Positions 1-7,217 of a stretch of DNA of 16,924 nucleotides are shown in pieces. Where the stretch lies: positions 1 through 16,924 of the forward strand of contig CABQCC010000028.1 of NCBI GenBank assembly GCA_902462495.1, given 5' to 3'. Source of the stretch: an uncultured Eubacterium sp. (lineage in GTDB: Bacteria; Bacillota; Clostridia; Oscillospirales; Acutalibacteraceae). The first letter of the stretch is position 1. Each line of letters starts with the position of its first letter. The position numbers and the translations under genes are program-made. The notes below the pieces were generated by a model. That model worked only from the letters and a program-made list of their open reading frames with translations, was not told the origin of the DNA and ran no database searches.

Positions 1-374
1 GTATCAAGGTCATCAAGACCGCCAACAACACGAACGGTTGTTACGCCCGACAACAAGCCCTGCATTGCATATGCGTGGCACATCTTGAGAACAAGAGCTT
101 TTGACACGCTTGATGAGAGTGCAAATTTTGTGAGTTTTGTTGTGTTCATCGGCTTATTTTGTGGCTTACCGCCGGCAGGCAAATGAACATGCAAATTGAT
201 AAGTCCCGGCATCAAATATTTTCCGTCAAGATTGATAACCTCATCACTTGAAGATGTGGTAATATTGCCGATTTCTGTAATTTTTCCGTTTTCAACGGCA
301 ACATCGGTATTCGGCTGTGGCTTCATATCCTTTGTACCGTCAAGAAGTGTACAATTTTTAAATACATATCTCAT
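1..374 (-). CDS. Amidohydrolase family protein, N-terminal part (runs off the window)
   Basis: The first 124 residues of a metal-dependent amidohydrolase are present; the 3' end lies beyond position 1. Seen: an N-terminal beta-sandwich of the usual type (MRYVFKNCTLLDG, then VAVENGKITEIG and VINLDGKYLMPGLINLHVH), closing with the H-x-H metal ligand pair at residues 62 and 64 that opens the TIM-barrel domain. The stretch MQGLLSGVTTVRVVGG near residues 104-119 matches the GVTTVRD-like strand of imidazolonepropionase/prolidase-like amidohydrolases. The start is the ATG at 372-374, preceded by a GGAGGT site at a good distance. It lies 12 bases downstream of the hypA-like gene and is almost certainly co-transcribed with it. 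The substrate cannot be told; known relatives hydrolyse cyclic amides, imidazolones or dipeptides in the cytoplasm. Confidence 0.82.
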   Translation of the reverse strand, partial: MRYVFKNCTLLDGTKDMKPQPNTDVAVENGKITEIGNITTSSSDEVINLDGKYLMPGLINLHVHLPAGGKPQNKPMNTTKLTKFALSSSVSKALVLKMCHAYAMQGLLSGVTTVRVVGGLDDLD

Positions 375-386
375 AGCTTACCTCCG

Positions 387-731
387 TTAATAAACTTCAA
401 TTTCTTTAATATTAAATTCGTTTCCTTTGATTAAATAAGTGTTTTCACTACCACAGTGAGGACAAATTTTTCCAAATTCAACAGTAGAATAATTACTTTG
501 ACAATCTTCGCAATAGGTCACAGCTTCAATCGGTTCAATTTTCAGCTCACAATCAATAAGAATATCGTGCTTTTTAATTGCCCATTTCCAGCAATCCATA
601 AGATATTCGGGAATGACGCTTGAAACCTCGCCGATTTCAAGAGTTACAGAATGAATGTGCTCAACATCGTTTTCTTTTGCTACCCTCTCAACATCATCAA
701 TAACATAAAATACTACTCCGAGTTCGTGCAT
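387..731 (-). CDS. hypA: HypA/HybF-type hydrogenase nickel metallochaperone
   Basis: A 114-residue protein of the normal HypA length. It begins MHE, and His2 is the conserved nickel ligand of the family. The C-terminal half holds two CxxC pairs, Cys74/Cys77 (CEDC) and Cys90/Cys93 (CPHC), which form the structural zinc site. The middle segment SVTLEIGEVSSVIPEYL matches the family's conserved strand-helix region. HypA normally delivers nickel to the large subunit of [NiFe] hydrogenase with HypB. A GGGAG site precedes the ATG, and a promoter lies at 761-789. No hydrogenase or other hyp gene is visible here; the next gene in the transcript is an amidohydrolase, so the partner may be elsewhere in the genome. 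The family call is firm; the client enzyme is unknown. Confidence 0.9.
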   Translation of the reverse strand: MHELGVVFYVIDDVERVAKENDVEHIHSVTLEIGEVSSVIPEYLMDCWKWAIKKHDILIDCELKIEPIEAVTYCEDCQSNYSTVEFGKICPHCGSENTYLIKGNEFNIKEIEVY

Positions 732-760
732 ATTTTATCTCCCTTGGTTTTATTACTTTT

Positions 761-789
761 ATTTTACCTTTAAAGATATATAAAGTCAA
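761..789 (-). promoter_or_regulatory. Sigma-A type promoter of hypA and the amidohydrolase
   Basis: Reading the minus strand, a -35 TTGACT (784-789) and a -10 TAAAAT (761-766) are separated by exactly 17 bases, about 30 bases before the hypA start. It lies just after the terminator of the preceding gene, as expected for a fresh transcript. Confidence 0.75.
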
Positions 790-810
790 TCGAAATTTAT
801 ATAGTTGTAC

Positions 811-851
811 AAAAAATTGCCTCCCCTTTAGTTTTAATAAAGAGGAGGCAA
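811..851 (-). terminator. Rho-independent terminator of the Ig-like surface protein gene
   Basis: On the minus strand a 13-base-pair stem (839-851 with 817-829, one G-U pair, 9-base loop) is followed by six T (811-816). It lies 18 bases after the stop codon of the giant surface protein gene and before the hypA promoter. Confidence 0.92.
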
Positions 852-869
852 CATTCAAGATAGATTTAT

Positions 870-3800
870 TTAGTTTTGATAAGAAAAAGTGCTGTCGAAT
901 TCATTTAAGAAATTTATGAATATCTCAGAATACAATGCAGAAAGCTGAGAATCGGCAAGTTCTCTAATCATTACATAATCTTTTGCATTGATACAACCGT
1001 CCTTGTTGAGGTCAATGGCTACCATAGGTGCGTCGATTTGTGTATCTTCGGTTACGGCAACAGTCAGCGTTCTGTTGAATGTTTCGTTATCAAACAAAAT
1101 GCTGTGCTCACCTTGTTTCACCAAACAACTAACCTTGCCGTCATCATCGGTTGTTCCGACAAATTCATCATCAACATACACCTTTACTCCGCTGAGAGCA
1201 ACGCTTCCTGTATCAGATTCTTTGCTTTCAAGAACGGTAGTTTTGAACACGGCAGTATAATAATCAGCCGTTAATTTGACATTGTAAGTCGGGCTTGGAT
1301 AACTTTCAAGTCCTCCGCAAACAGCCTTAAAGGTTAGGTTGTAATCGCCTGCTTTGGAAACAACAAATGTATCGCCGTCAATCTGTACCCAACCGTAACC
1401 TTTGTTATAATAGTAAACAGCATTACTGCAATTAGGCGAAGAAAGCGTGAATGTGACAAGTTGTGAAGTTTCGCCGCCAACAGTTCCTGACGGTGTAACA
1501 TAAAGCACAGGCTTTTCGGCAACCGCAATATTATTAATATTAATAACCTCTGTTGTGGTGAGTCCGTTATTTGCAGTCATCACAACAACATATCTGCCGT
1601 TATCTGTCACTTCAAAATAATCGGATGCAGTTACATCCTTGCCGTTTACGCTGACGGATTTCAAGCCTGAACGGCCTGTGTTAACCTTGTAATAAACCTT
1701 ATACGAAGAAGCATTACCCTTGTTTTCATCAAGAGTATATTCAAGGGTCGGAGCAACGGTATCAATCATAATGCGGTAGCTGTCGGAATAGTTACTTTCA
1801 ACTCCTGCGCCGTTGACTGCCTTGAATATATACGAAGCGTCAACATCTTCATCAATAGTTATAACAGAGCCTTCCTCGGCAGGAATCCAGCTTTTGCCAT
1901 TGTCCTTGCTGAAATAATAATGAACACCCGAAATTGCCTGATTGAGTATGCTCATACTGAACTTGACGGAGTCGGCAGTCCATCTGCCAAATGTACCCTC
2001 AAAGTCAACACGAACAACAGGCTCGGTCTTATCAATTTTTACAACAAAATCGTTTTCGGTCACCGTTTCATTATCGGCATATGACACGGCTTTGAATTTA
2101 TAATTCCATTCGCCTTGTTCTTTTACAACAAGTGTGTCGCCGTCCATCTCGACCCAATCTGCACCGTTAAGACTGTAATAATATCTGAAAATGCCCGAAA
2201 ATGAGGTTGATGAAAGTTTGATTGTGACATCTTTTGATGTCCAACTGTCGCTTTCATAATTTTCACCGTCGGCATCCGCCGTGACAACAATCTCTGTCGG
2301 AGGTTCAACATCAAGGATATATCCAACCGTCGATTTGCTGTCGGACACATTGCCTGCTTTGTCGATAGCTCTCGCTTCGGCATAGCCCTTAAAATCGCTG
2401 TCCTGCAACGGTTTGTTGCTGTCATCATAAACTGCCCAATCGTTGAGCTGTGTGCCGTTTTCGTCAATAAAACGATATTCAATTCTGTCAACACCTGCAA
2501 CGCCCTCATCCTCGGCGCTGATTGTCAACTCGGTAGTTTTGTTGAAGAACATACCAAAGGTGATTTTGTTTATCAATCTTGCAAAATCGTTTGTATCTTT
2601 GTGAGCGATCGAAACTTCCGTAACAATAGGCTTTTGAGTATCAATATTGTTGACCGAAACGGTCTGTTCGCTTTCAAGCAAGCTGTTTGAAACAATTTTT
2701 ACTGTATAATCACCGTTTTCAGCAACGGTAAATTCTGTTTGACTGTCAATTTCACTGCCGTTGAGATATACAGCCTTGACGCCTGAAGCACCAACATTCA
2801 AATCATTAATTTTTACAGAATAGGACTGATTTGTGATGTTTGTATTATCCTGAGCAAGGGTGAACGACGGAACAATCTTGTCGATTTTAACCGTATACGG
2901 CTGAGTGATATCACTTTCAATGCCTGCACTGTTAATCGCTTTGAATGTGTATACGCTGTCCGTATTTTCAGAAACAGTCAAAGAATCGCCGTCAATTTCA
3001 TTCCATTCGCCACCGTCAACATTATAGTAATATTTTGTGCCGTTTAATTGATGGGTACTGCTCAAAGTGAACACAACATCATTGCCCGTCCACGAGCCGT
3101 CATAATCTGCCGTGTCAACCGAAACGACAGGTTTTCCGTAAATGATAATCGGAAATTCAGCTGTTGCCAAACGACCGTAATGATTATAAACAACCTTGAC
3201 CGTTTGCTCCACATCAAATTTTGAATAATCAACAGCGGAGTCGTCAACCGTGTAGTCAAAAACTTCTTCACGAGGCGAGTTGCTGTAATTTGCATAAACC
3301 TTTAATCCGCTTAAATCAAGCTGTTTTACGCCCTCAACATAAGCATATTTCGGAGCAGTAATATCGATTGACTCAACGGCTTTTGAATTAACCTTAACAG
3401 GAAATACCGCACGGAACTGCTCGCCTGCTCTGACGAGAGTTACGAGTACATATTGTTCTCTGTCAATCAAAGTTGGGTCAAATCCGCTTATTTTATAATC
3501 ATCAACATCAACGCTGATAATAGAATCGCCATAGCTTTCGGCATCGGGATAATAATTTGCCAATTCGTTGCGGTCGTATGTTGCGGAAACCTTTAAGCCG
3601 GTCAAATCAAGTTTCGTTTCGCCCTCGATATAATCATATTTTTCAGGTGCTGTTACAGCTATATTTTTTGGCTGAATTTCAACAACTTGAATTTGTTTTG
3701 AAGCCTCAACATAAGAACCGCTTAACGAAGTTGTGCCCTCTCTGCCAAAGACCCAAAGAGTTGTTGTGCCTGCCGATTTTCCGTATACCTTACCGTTTGA

Positions 3801-5792
3801 ATCAACAGTAGCAAGGCTGTTTTCGGTATTGCCGGATGTACTGCTCCAGCTTGAATTCCACGGACGAGTTCCGTCATCAAATGTAAGTCCCCAATGAACA
3901 TTTTTGACGCTGATTCTTGACGGAGAAAATATTGCAGAATACTCTCTCGGAAAGTCTTTGACAACAACATCATTACCCGAAATTGATGCACTTACAAGAT
4001 TATTGACAGAAGCACCTCTGACATTAAAGGTCACAGAAGATGACACACCGCCGATAATCGCAGTAATTGTAACTGATTTTGAATTATAAATAGTGAGTCC
4101 GCCTGAATCAAGACCGAAGACCTTACCGTTTTCATCAACGGATGCAACAGACGGGTCGGAACTTTTCCAAACAACATTTTTGAGCAAATCTGGGTCATAA
4201 TCTGCCGGCAAAATATTTGTGATATTAAGCTGACCTATCTTGCCCTCTTCAAGGAACGAGTCCCTACTGCCTATCAAAAAATTTGTAGTAAAGCCGTTGC
4301 CCTTTTCAACAGAAAAGCCTGTAATCGGAACACCCGAAGATACCGTTTTTTCGGCTTCAAGCGAAGTGTCATTATAAGTAACCTTAACATAAATTTTGAT
4401 TATTCCGACTTTTCTTGCAACGAGATTTCCGTTTGCATCAATCGAAGCAAAGCCGTTATCGGCAGGAATGTCTGCCGTTGCAAGCACAAGTTTGCCCGAC
4501 TGCGAATCATATAATCCCCATTGACGCACAACGCCTGTATTCGTGTTAAGTCTTACAGGGGTTACATCGGCAGTATACTTATTTGTTTCGTTAAGGGCGA
4601 TGTTTTCATAACCGTTAATTTCAACGCTGTTGATTTTGTCGCCGATAATATTTCTGTTAATTTTTAGCGACGCCATTTTTGAAACGCCGTCAATTGTTGC
4701 AGTGATGGTTACAGTTTTTGATACCTGCAAGCCTTGGCCTGCATCAAGAGCGGTAACAACACCGTCTTGAGTAATGACAGCGGCTGACGTATCCGAACAT
4801 TCCCATTTTACATCACCTGTGTATGCACCGGCAGGAGAAACATTTTCGATAGTGAGCTGTGAGGTTTCGCCCTCCTTTATATCAAGAGTTCCACCGATTG
4901 AAAAGTCGGTAACAGGAAGTTCTTCACGGGATACAACCTTGAACTCAACGGTATCTGTAACCGCAGAATAAAGAGCATTATCGGGATTTGCACGAATATA
5001 AACAGTACCCGGAGAAGTGAAAGTTACAAGACCGTCGGAAGTAATTGTTGCATGCTTCCTTGACTCGGTATCAAGAGCCTTGCCGACGCTCCATTTAACG
5101 CTTTGCTTAAGTCGAACGGGAGTTACCGCACCGTACATTTGCACCTGCTTGCCGACAGCAACATTTTTTGGAACGGTCTTTTTGTTTGTGATATGTACAC
5201 CCGTAGGCCATATATTACCTGCCAAGCTTTGGTCAACCACAACCTCTGCCTTATCGGAAGCAAGAACCTTTCCGCTTTCGTTGACAAGTCGAGCCGTAAT
5301 TGTGATTGTCATATTATTCAGCATTTTTTCAAGAGCTTCACCCATGGTTTGGTTAATGCCCTTTACAATCGCAACAACCAAGTCGGTATTGAGGTTACTG
5401 TCATTAAGGTCGATACCCGCCTTTGCAAAAGCCTTTTCAATAGCGTCTGCGGTTGCATTACCTATAAGCGGAGTTGGACGAACCTCATTATCAAGCCAAT
5501 ATTTGATGACGGCGGCCTTTGAATAATCATACGCAGTTACCTTGCCTGTTTCGTCAACATCCGCAAGCAAAGGCATATTACTTTCCCACTCAACAGTTGA
5601 GCCTGCCGGAAGTTCCGACTCCGAATGAGCGACCAACTGTGCAGAATCGTATTCGGTGATATGCAAAGTTTCTTTCAATTCCGCATCATTATAATAAATA
5701 GTGATGCTTTCTGCGGCATTAACCAGAGTACCGGGCAAGCCGACAGAGAAAATCAAAGAAAGTGATAATAATAGGCTGATAACTTTTTTCAT
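870..5792 (-). CDS. Giant secreted multi-Ig-domain surface protein with a C-terminal dockerin-like calcium motif
   Basis: A 1640-residue exported protein. Residues 1-27 are a clear signal peptide (MKKVISLLLSLSLIFSVGLPG, cleavage near VNA-AES). About residues 30-690 hold bacterial Ig-like group 2 type modules, marked by repeated D-x-x-G-x-V-x-A/G motifs (near residues 80, 255, 345, 450, 555 and 670). Two group 3-like modules follow (near 710 and 810; YxYxEGxxxLDLxGLKV). From about 890 to 1520 there are four modules with the signature YYY-x(n)-W-x-x-IDGD and two with SGVKxVxVNG. A PEGA/carboxypeptidase-regulatory-like segment precedes one calcium-loop motif DLNKDGCINAKD near 1592-1604. There is no LPxTG motif or C-terminal anchor. 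The chosen ATG has GGAGGAG five bases upstream; an ATG eleven codons earlier would put that site inside the gene. Likely role: adhesion or carbohydrate-related surface scaffold, by inference. Confidence 0.88.
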   Translation of the reverse strand: MKKVISLLLSLSLIFSVGLPGTLVNAAESITIYYNDAELKETLHITEYDSAQLVAHSESELPAGSTVEWESNMPLLADVDETGKVTAYDYSKAAVIKYWLDNEVRPTPLIGNATADAIEKAFAKAGIDLNDSNLNTDLVVAIVKGINQTMGEALEKMLNNMTITITARLVNESGKVLASDKAEVVVDQSLAGNIWPTGVHITNKKTVPKNVAVGKQVQMYGAVTPVRLKQSVKWSVGKALDTESRKHATITSDGLVTFTSPGTVYIRANPDNALYSAVTDTVEFKVVSREELPVTDFSIGGTLDIKEGETSQLTIENVSPAGAYTGDVKWECSDTSAAVITQDGVVTALDAGQGLQVSKTVTITATIDGVSKMASLKINRNIIGDKINSVEINGYENIALNETNKYTADVTPVRLNTNTGVVRQWGLYDSQSGKLVLATADIPADNGFASIDANGNLVARKVGIIKIYVKVTYNDTSLEAEKTVSSGVPITGFSVEKGNGFTTNFLIGSRDSFLEEGKIGQLNITNILPADYDPDLLKNVVWKSSDPSVASVDENGKVFGLDSGGLTIYNSKSVTITAIIGGVSSSVTFNVRGASVNNLVSASISGNDVVVKDFPREYSAIFSPSRISVKNVHWGLTFDDGTRPWNSSWSSTSGNTENSLATVDSNGKVYGKSAGTTTLWVFGREGTTSLSGSYVEASKQIQVVEIQPKNIAVTAPEKYDYIEGETKLDLTGLKVSATYDRNELANYYPDAESYGDSIISVDVDDYKISGFDPTLIDREQYVLVTLVRAGEQFRAVFPVKVNSKAVESIDITAPKYAYVEGVKQLDLSGLKVYANYSNSPREEVFDYTVDDSAVDYSKFDVEQTVKVVYNHYGRLATAEFPIIIYGKPVVSVDTADYDGSWTGNDVVFTLSSTHQLNGTKYYYNVDGGEWNEIDGDSLTVSENTDSVYTFKAINSAGIESDITQPYTVKIDKIVPSFTLAQDNTNITNQSYSVKINDLNVGASGVKAVYLNGSEIDSQTEFTVAENGDYTVKIVSNSLLESEQTVSVNNIDTQKPIVTEVSIAHKDTNDFARLINKITFGMFFNKTTELTISAEDEGVAGVDRIEYRFIDENGTQLNDWAVYDDSNKPLQDSDFKGYAEARAIDKAGNVSDSKSTVGYILDVEPPTEIVVTADADGENYESDSWTSKDVTIKLSSTSFSGIFRYYYSLNGADWVEMDGDTLVVKEQGEWNYKFKAVSYADNETVTENDFVVKIDKTEPVVRVDFEGTFGRWTADSVKFSMSILNQAISGVHYYFSKDNGKSWIPAEEGSVITIDEDVDASYIFKAVNGAGVESNYSDSYRIMIDTVAPTLEYTLDENKGNASSYKVYYKVNTGRSGLKSVSVNGKDVTASDYFEVTDNGRYVVVMTANNGLTTTEVININNIAVAEKPVLYVTPSGTVGGETSQLVTFTLSSPNCSNAVYYYNKGYGWVQIDGDTFVVSKAGDYNLTFKAVCGGLESYPSPTYNVKLTADYYTAVFKTTVLESKESDTGSVALSGVKVYVDDEFVGTTDDDGKVSCLVKQGEHSILFDNETFNRTLTVAVTEDTQIDAPMVAIDLNKDGCINAKDYVMIRELADSQLSALYSEIFINFLNEFDSTFSYQN

Positions 5793-5851
5793 AAAGGCTC
5801 CTCCATTCATTTTTGTAAACCGCAAAATGGATTATTGTAAATCTTATGCAA

Positions 5852-5880
5852 ATTATATCACAATTTTGATTGTTTTACAA
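5852..5880 (-). promoter_or_regulatory. Promoter of the Ig-like surface protein gene
   Basis: On the minus strand a -35 TTGTAA (5875-5880) and a -10 TATAAT (5852-5857) are 17 bases apart, and TG precedes the -10 by one base (extended -10). An imperfect palindrome ACAAT-n4-ATTGT (5860-5873) fills the spacer and might be an operator, though it is short and AT-rich. The leader to the start codon is about 50 bases. Confidence 0.7.
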
Positions 5881-6010
5881 CAAAAATATGCACCAAATAC
5901 GACAGATAATAAAATTTATTAATCATAAGTATACCGAAAAACGATTAATATCTTAAGTTATTTTTATAATATTTTCTGATTTGTAAACATTTTTCTAAAA
6001 AGCAAAACAC
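5881..6010. other. AT-rich intergenic spacer
   Basis: Together with the promoter and the repeat copy beside it, this fills the gap of about 400 bases between the surface protein gene and the HipA remnant. No ORF with a ribosome binding site, no RNA gene and no convincing hairpin was seen in the spacer itself. Confidence 0.5.
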
Positions 6011-6096
6011 AAAAAAATCGCCTGAAAGCCCCTGAAGTAGAGAATTTCAAGCGATGATTATTTATTTAATTTACGATTTAATTGACCGTTGATTTG
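6011..6096 (-). repeat. Displaced copy of the tsf 3' end and its terminator (candidate attachment site)
   Basis: These 86 bases align without gaps to 9541-9626, the last codons and terminator of tsf, with 76 of 86 identical and the same orientation. The similarity stops sharply at both edges. In this copy the tsf stop codon is changed (GGC TAA has become GGT CAA), so no EF-Ts end is encoded. The hairpin (6017-6055, T-run 6011-6017) is kept, because several differences are G/A or C/T changes that keep pairing through G-U. It therefore probably still terminates minus-strand transcription out of the island. Confidence 0.85.
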
Positions 6097-6194
6097 AACC
6101 AAACATAAGAACCGAAAACGCTCCATAAACAGTGCATTTCTTGTGACTCAACGACCATAATTAGACCATACTAACTATTATAAATAGTATTAAT

Positions 6195-6527
6195 TTATAT
6201 ATTAAGCAATTCTATAGCTCTGTTTTTAACAAATTCGCCGAGGATTTTCACCCTTTTTGCCGACAAATGATAAGTTTTATCAGAAGTAAATTTAAAATTA
6301 AGAACCTTTCTTAATTGTGCTTTTTATCTGTCCGATATATATTCTTTTACTATAACATCAAATGAAACATTAAATGCAGATGTCCTTGTTTTGACATATT
6401 CAGAAAGATTTTTCAATTCATTATCAATAGCATATGGGAACAAGCCTAAACCATTATCAAAAATAGGTGCTAATGATATTGGCTTATTAGTTTTGCTGTC
6501 AACAAGCAAACCAACACTTCTATCTAT
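6195..6527 (-). pseudogene. Broken C-terminal part of a HipA-like kinase gene
   Basis: One frame reads IDRSVGLLVDSKTNKPIS, then LAPIFDNGLGLFPYA, then to a TAA at 6324-6326. The same frame continues beyond it as QLRKVLNFKFTSDKTYHLSA and KRVKILGEFVKNRAIELLNI to a second TAA at 6195-6197. The DR plus LVD-x-T-x-x-x-x-x-LAPIFDNG pattern resembles the catalytic loop and metal-binding segment of HipA-type Ser/Thr kinases (type II toxin-antitoxin toxins), where DRHxxNFG is usual. Here the loop is shortened to DRSVG, the N-terminal two thirds are missing, an in-frame stop interrupts the tail, and the upstream edge abuts a TGA and a tandem 8-base repeat. The family call is by motif recall; decay is seen directly. 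Confidence 0.55.
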
Positions 6528-6539
6528 TCAACTATTCAA
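6524..6539. repeat. Tandem duplication of an 8-base unit (ctattcaa twice)
   Basis: Two adjacent perfect copies lie exactly where the readable frame of the HipA-like fragment breaks. This may be a replication slip or the scar of an excised insertion sequence with an 8-base target duplication. Confidence 0.6.
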
Positions 6540-6570
6540 AAATGACTATTTTTAATTTCTAAAATAAAGA

Positions 6571-6605
6571 AAATCCGAGAGCCTGGATTTACGTCCAAGC
6601 CCTCG
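6571..6605 (-). terminator. Rho-independent terminator behind the rlmD-like remnant
   Basis: On the minus strand a 12-base-pair stem (6594-6605 with 6576-6587, two G-U pairs, 6-base loop) is followed by a T-rich run (6560-6574). It probably ends the transcript of the three-gene unit upstream and may have come with the rlmD-like gene end. Confidence 0.8.
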
Positions 6606-6638
6606 AAAAAACCTTATTTTTCATGCATTTTCACACTT

Positions 6639-6713
6639 TTACTTGTGTACCTTAGTCAACAGAACTACGCTCTCCACATGGCTCGGTTCTCCAACGGATA
6701 ACCTACTCAAAAC
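6639..6713 (-). pseudogene. Orphan C-terminal tail resembling an RlmD/RumA-type rRNA uracil methyltransferase
   Basis: After an in-frame TAG the minus strand encodes 24 residues, ending SHVESVVLLTKVHK and a TAA, followed by a terminator. The known C-terminus of E. coli RlmD (23S rRNA m5U1939 methyltransferase) ends with a very similar HLESMVLFSRVK, and HVETVVLL-like sequence is a hallmark of the TrmA/RlmD family. Nothing of the catalytic domain is present upstream; the same frame has TAG codons and the sequence runs into the 123-residue gene. The 3' end of rlmD is a site used by some integrative elements of Bacillota, as I recall, so this may be a carried attachment-site remnant. Confidence 0.5.
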
Positions 6714-6827
6714 CTACTGTACACGAGAATGGTATAACACCTATTTTCGCCTTAAAACGGGTATGTTGAACCGCTTTAAAACCTTGATATTGCCATATTC
6801 ATCGAACATGACAATATACGGATTCTC

Positions 6828-7199
6828 TTATTTTTCTTGTTCATCTTTACATAATTCAGCCAGTCTATTAAGAGCAATAATGAACCAGCTCCTGTTGGGC
6901 ATAGAAAGTATATCTGCTGCATCATATGCCCAATGATTGAAATATCTCCATCTGGAATATATAGCTGATCCAAGCAAAGAAATATCATTTACATTTTCAA
7001 TGATGGTATCTAAGGCTTTTGCATCATATACAGCTCTTTCAAATTTTTCTTCAAAAGCATGGCCACAATCCATCTCAAATCCAAGTGCTGAACAATCATC
7101 TGCCAGGTAGTGATCAACCAACTCTATATAATCAATGTCTGGATCACGAAATTTCTCGTTCCACTTCACGGCAAAATTATAAACATCTTTTCTTTTCAT
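6828..7199 (-). CDS. Unrecognised 123-residue acidic protein, third gene of the island operon
   Basis: I do not recognise a family. The protein is soluble-looking, with no signal peptide or membrane segment. It is rich in Asp, Glu and aromatics (for example WRYFNHWAYDAADILSMPNR near residues 84-103) and looks mostly helical. The start ATG has a strong GGGGGGAG site upstream. It follows the GIY-YIG gene by only 18 bases, so the two are very probably translated from one mRNA. Its stop is followed by the rlmD-like remnant and a terminator. An immunity, adaptor or regulatory role beside the nuclease is possible, but nothing in the sequence shows it. Confidence 0.75.
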   Translation of the reverse strand: MKRKDVYNFAVKWNEKFRDPDIDYIELVDHYLADDCSALGFEMDCGHAFEEKFERAVYDAKALDTIIENVNDISLLGSAIYSRWRYFNHWAYDAADILSMPNRSWFIIALNRLAELCKDEQEK

Positions 7200-7217
7200 T
7201 AAGTGCTCCCCCCTTCA

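Noticed and set aside
5017..5526. Long open frames on the plus strand (up to 169 codons) inside the giant surface protein gene, and similar ones at 988-1274 and 3557-4089
   Set aside because: They lie opposite a strongly supported gene with repeated Ig-like motifs, have no ribosome sites and resemble no protein; they are antisense shadows.
6011..6150. Possible small ORFs reading through the displaced tsf 3' end (one frame ends ...VWFKSTVN at the repeat)
   Set aside because: No ribosome site or clear family. It could be a recombinase tail but I cannot support that, so only the repeat is reported.
6643..6936. Plus-strand frame of 97 codons over the rlmD-like remnant
   Set aside because: No ribosome site, and it covers the 3' part of a well-initiated minus-strand gene plus a recognisable minus-strand tail and terminator.
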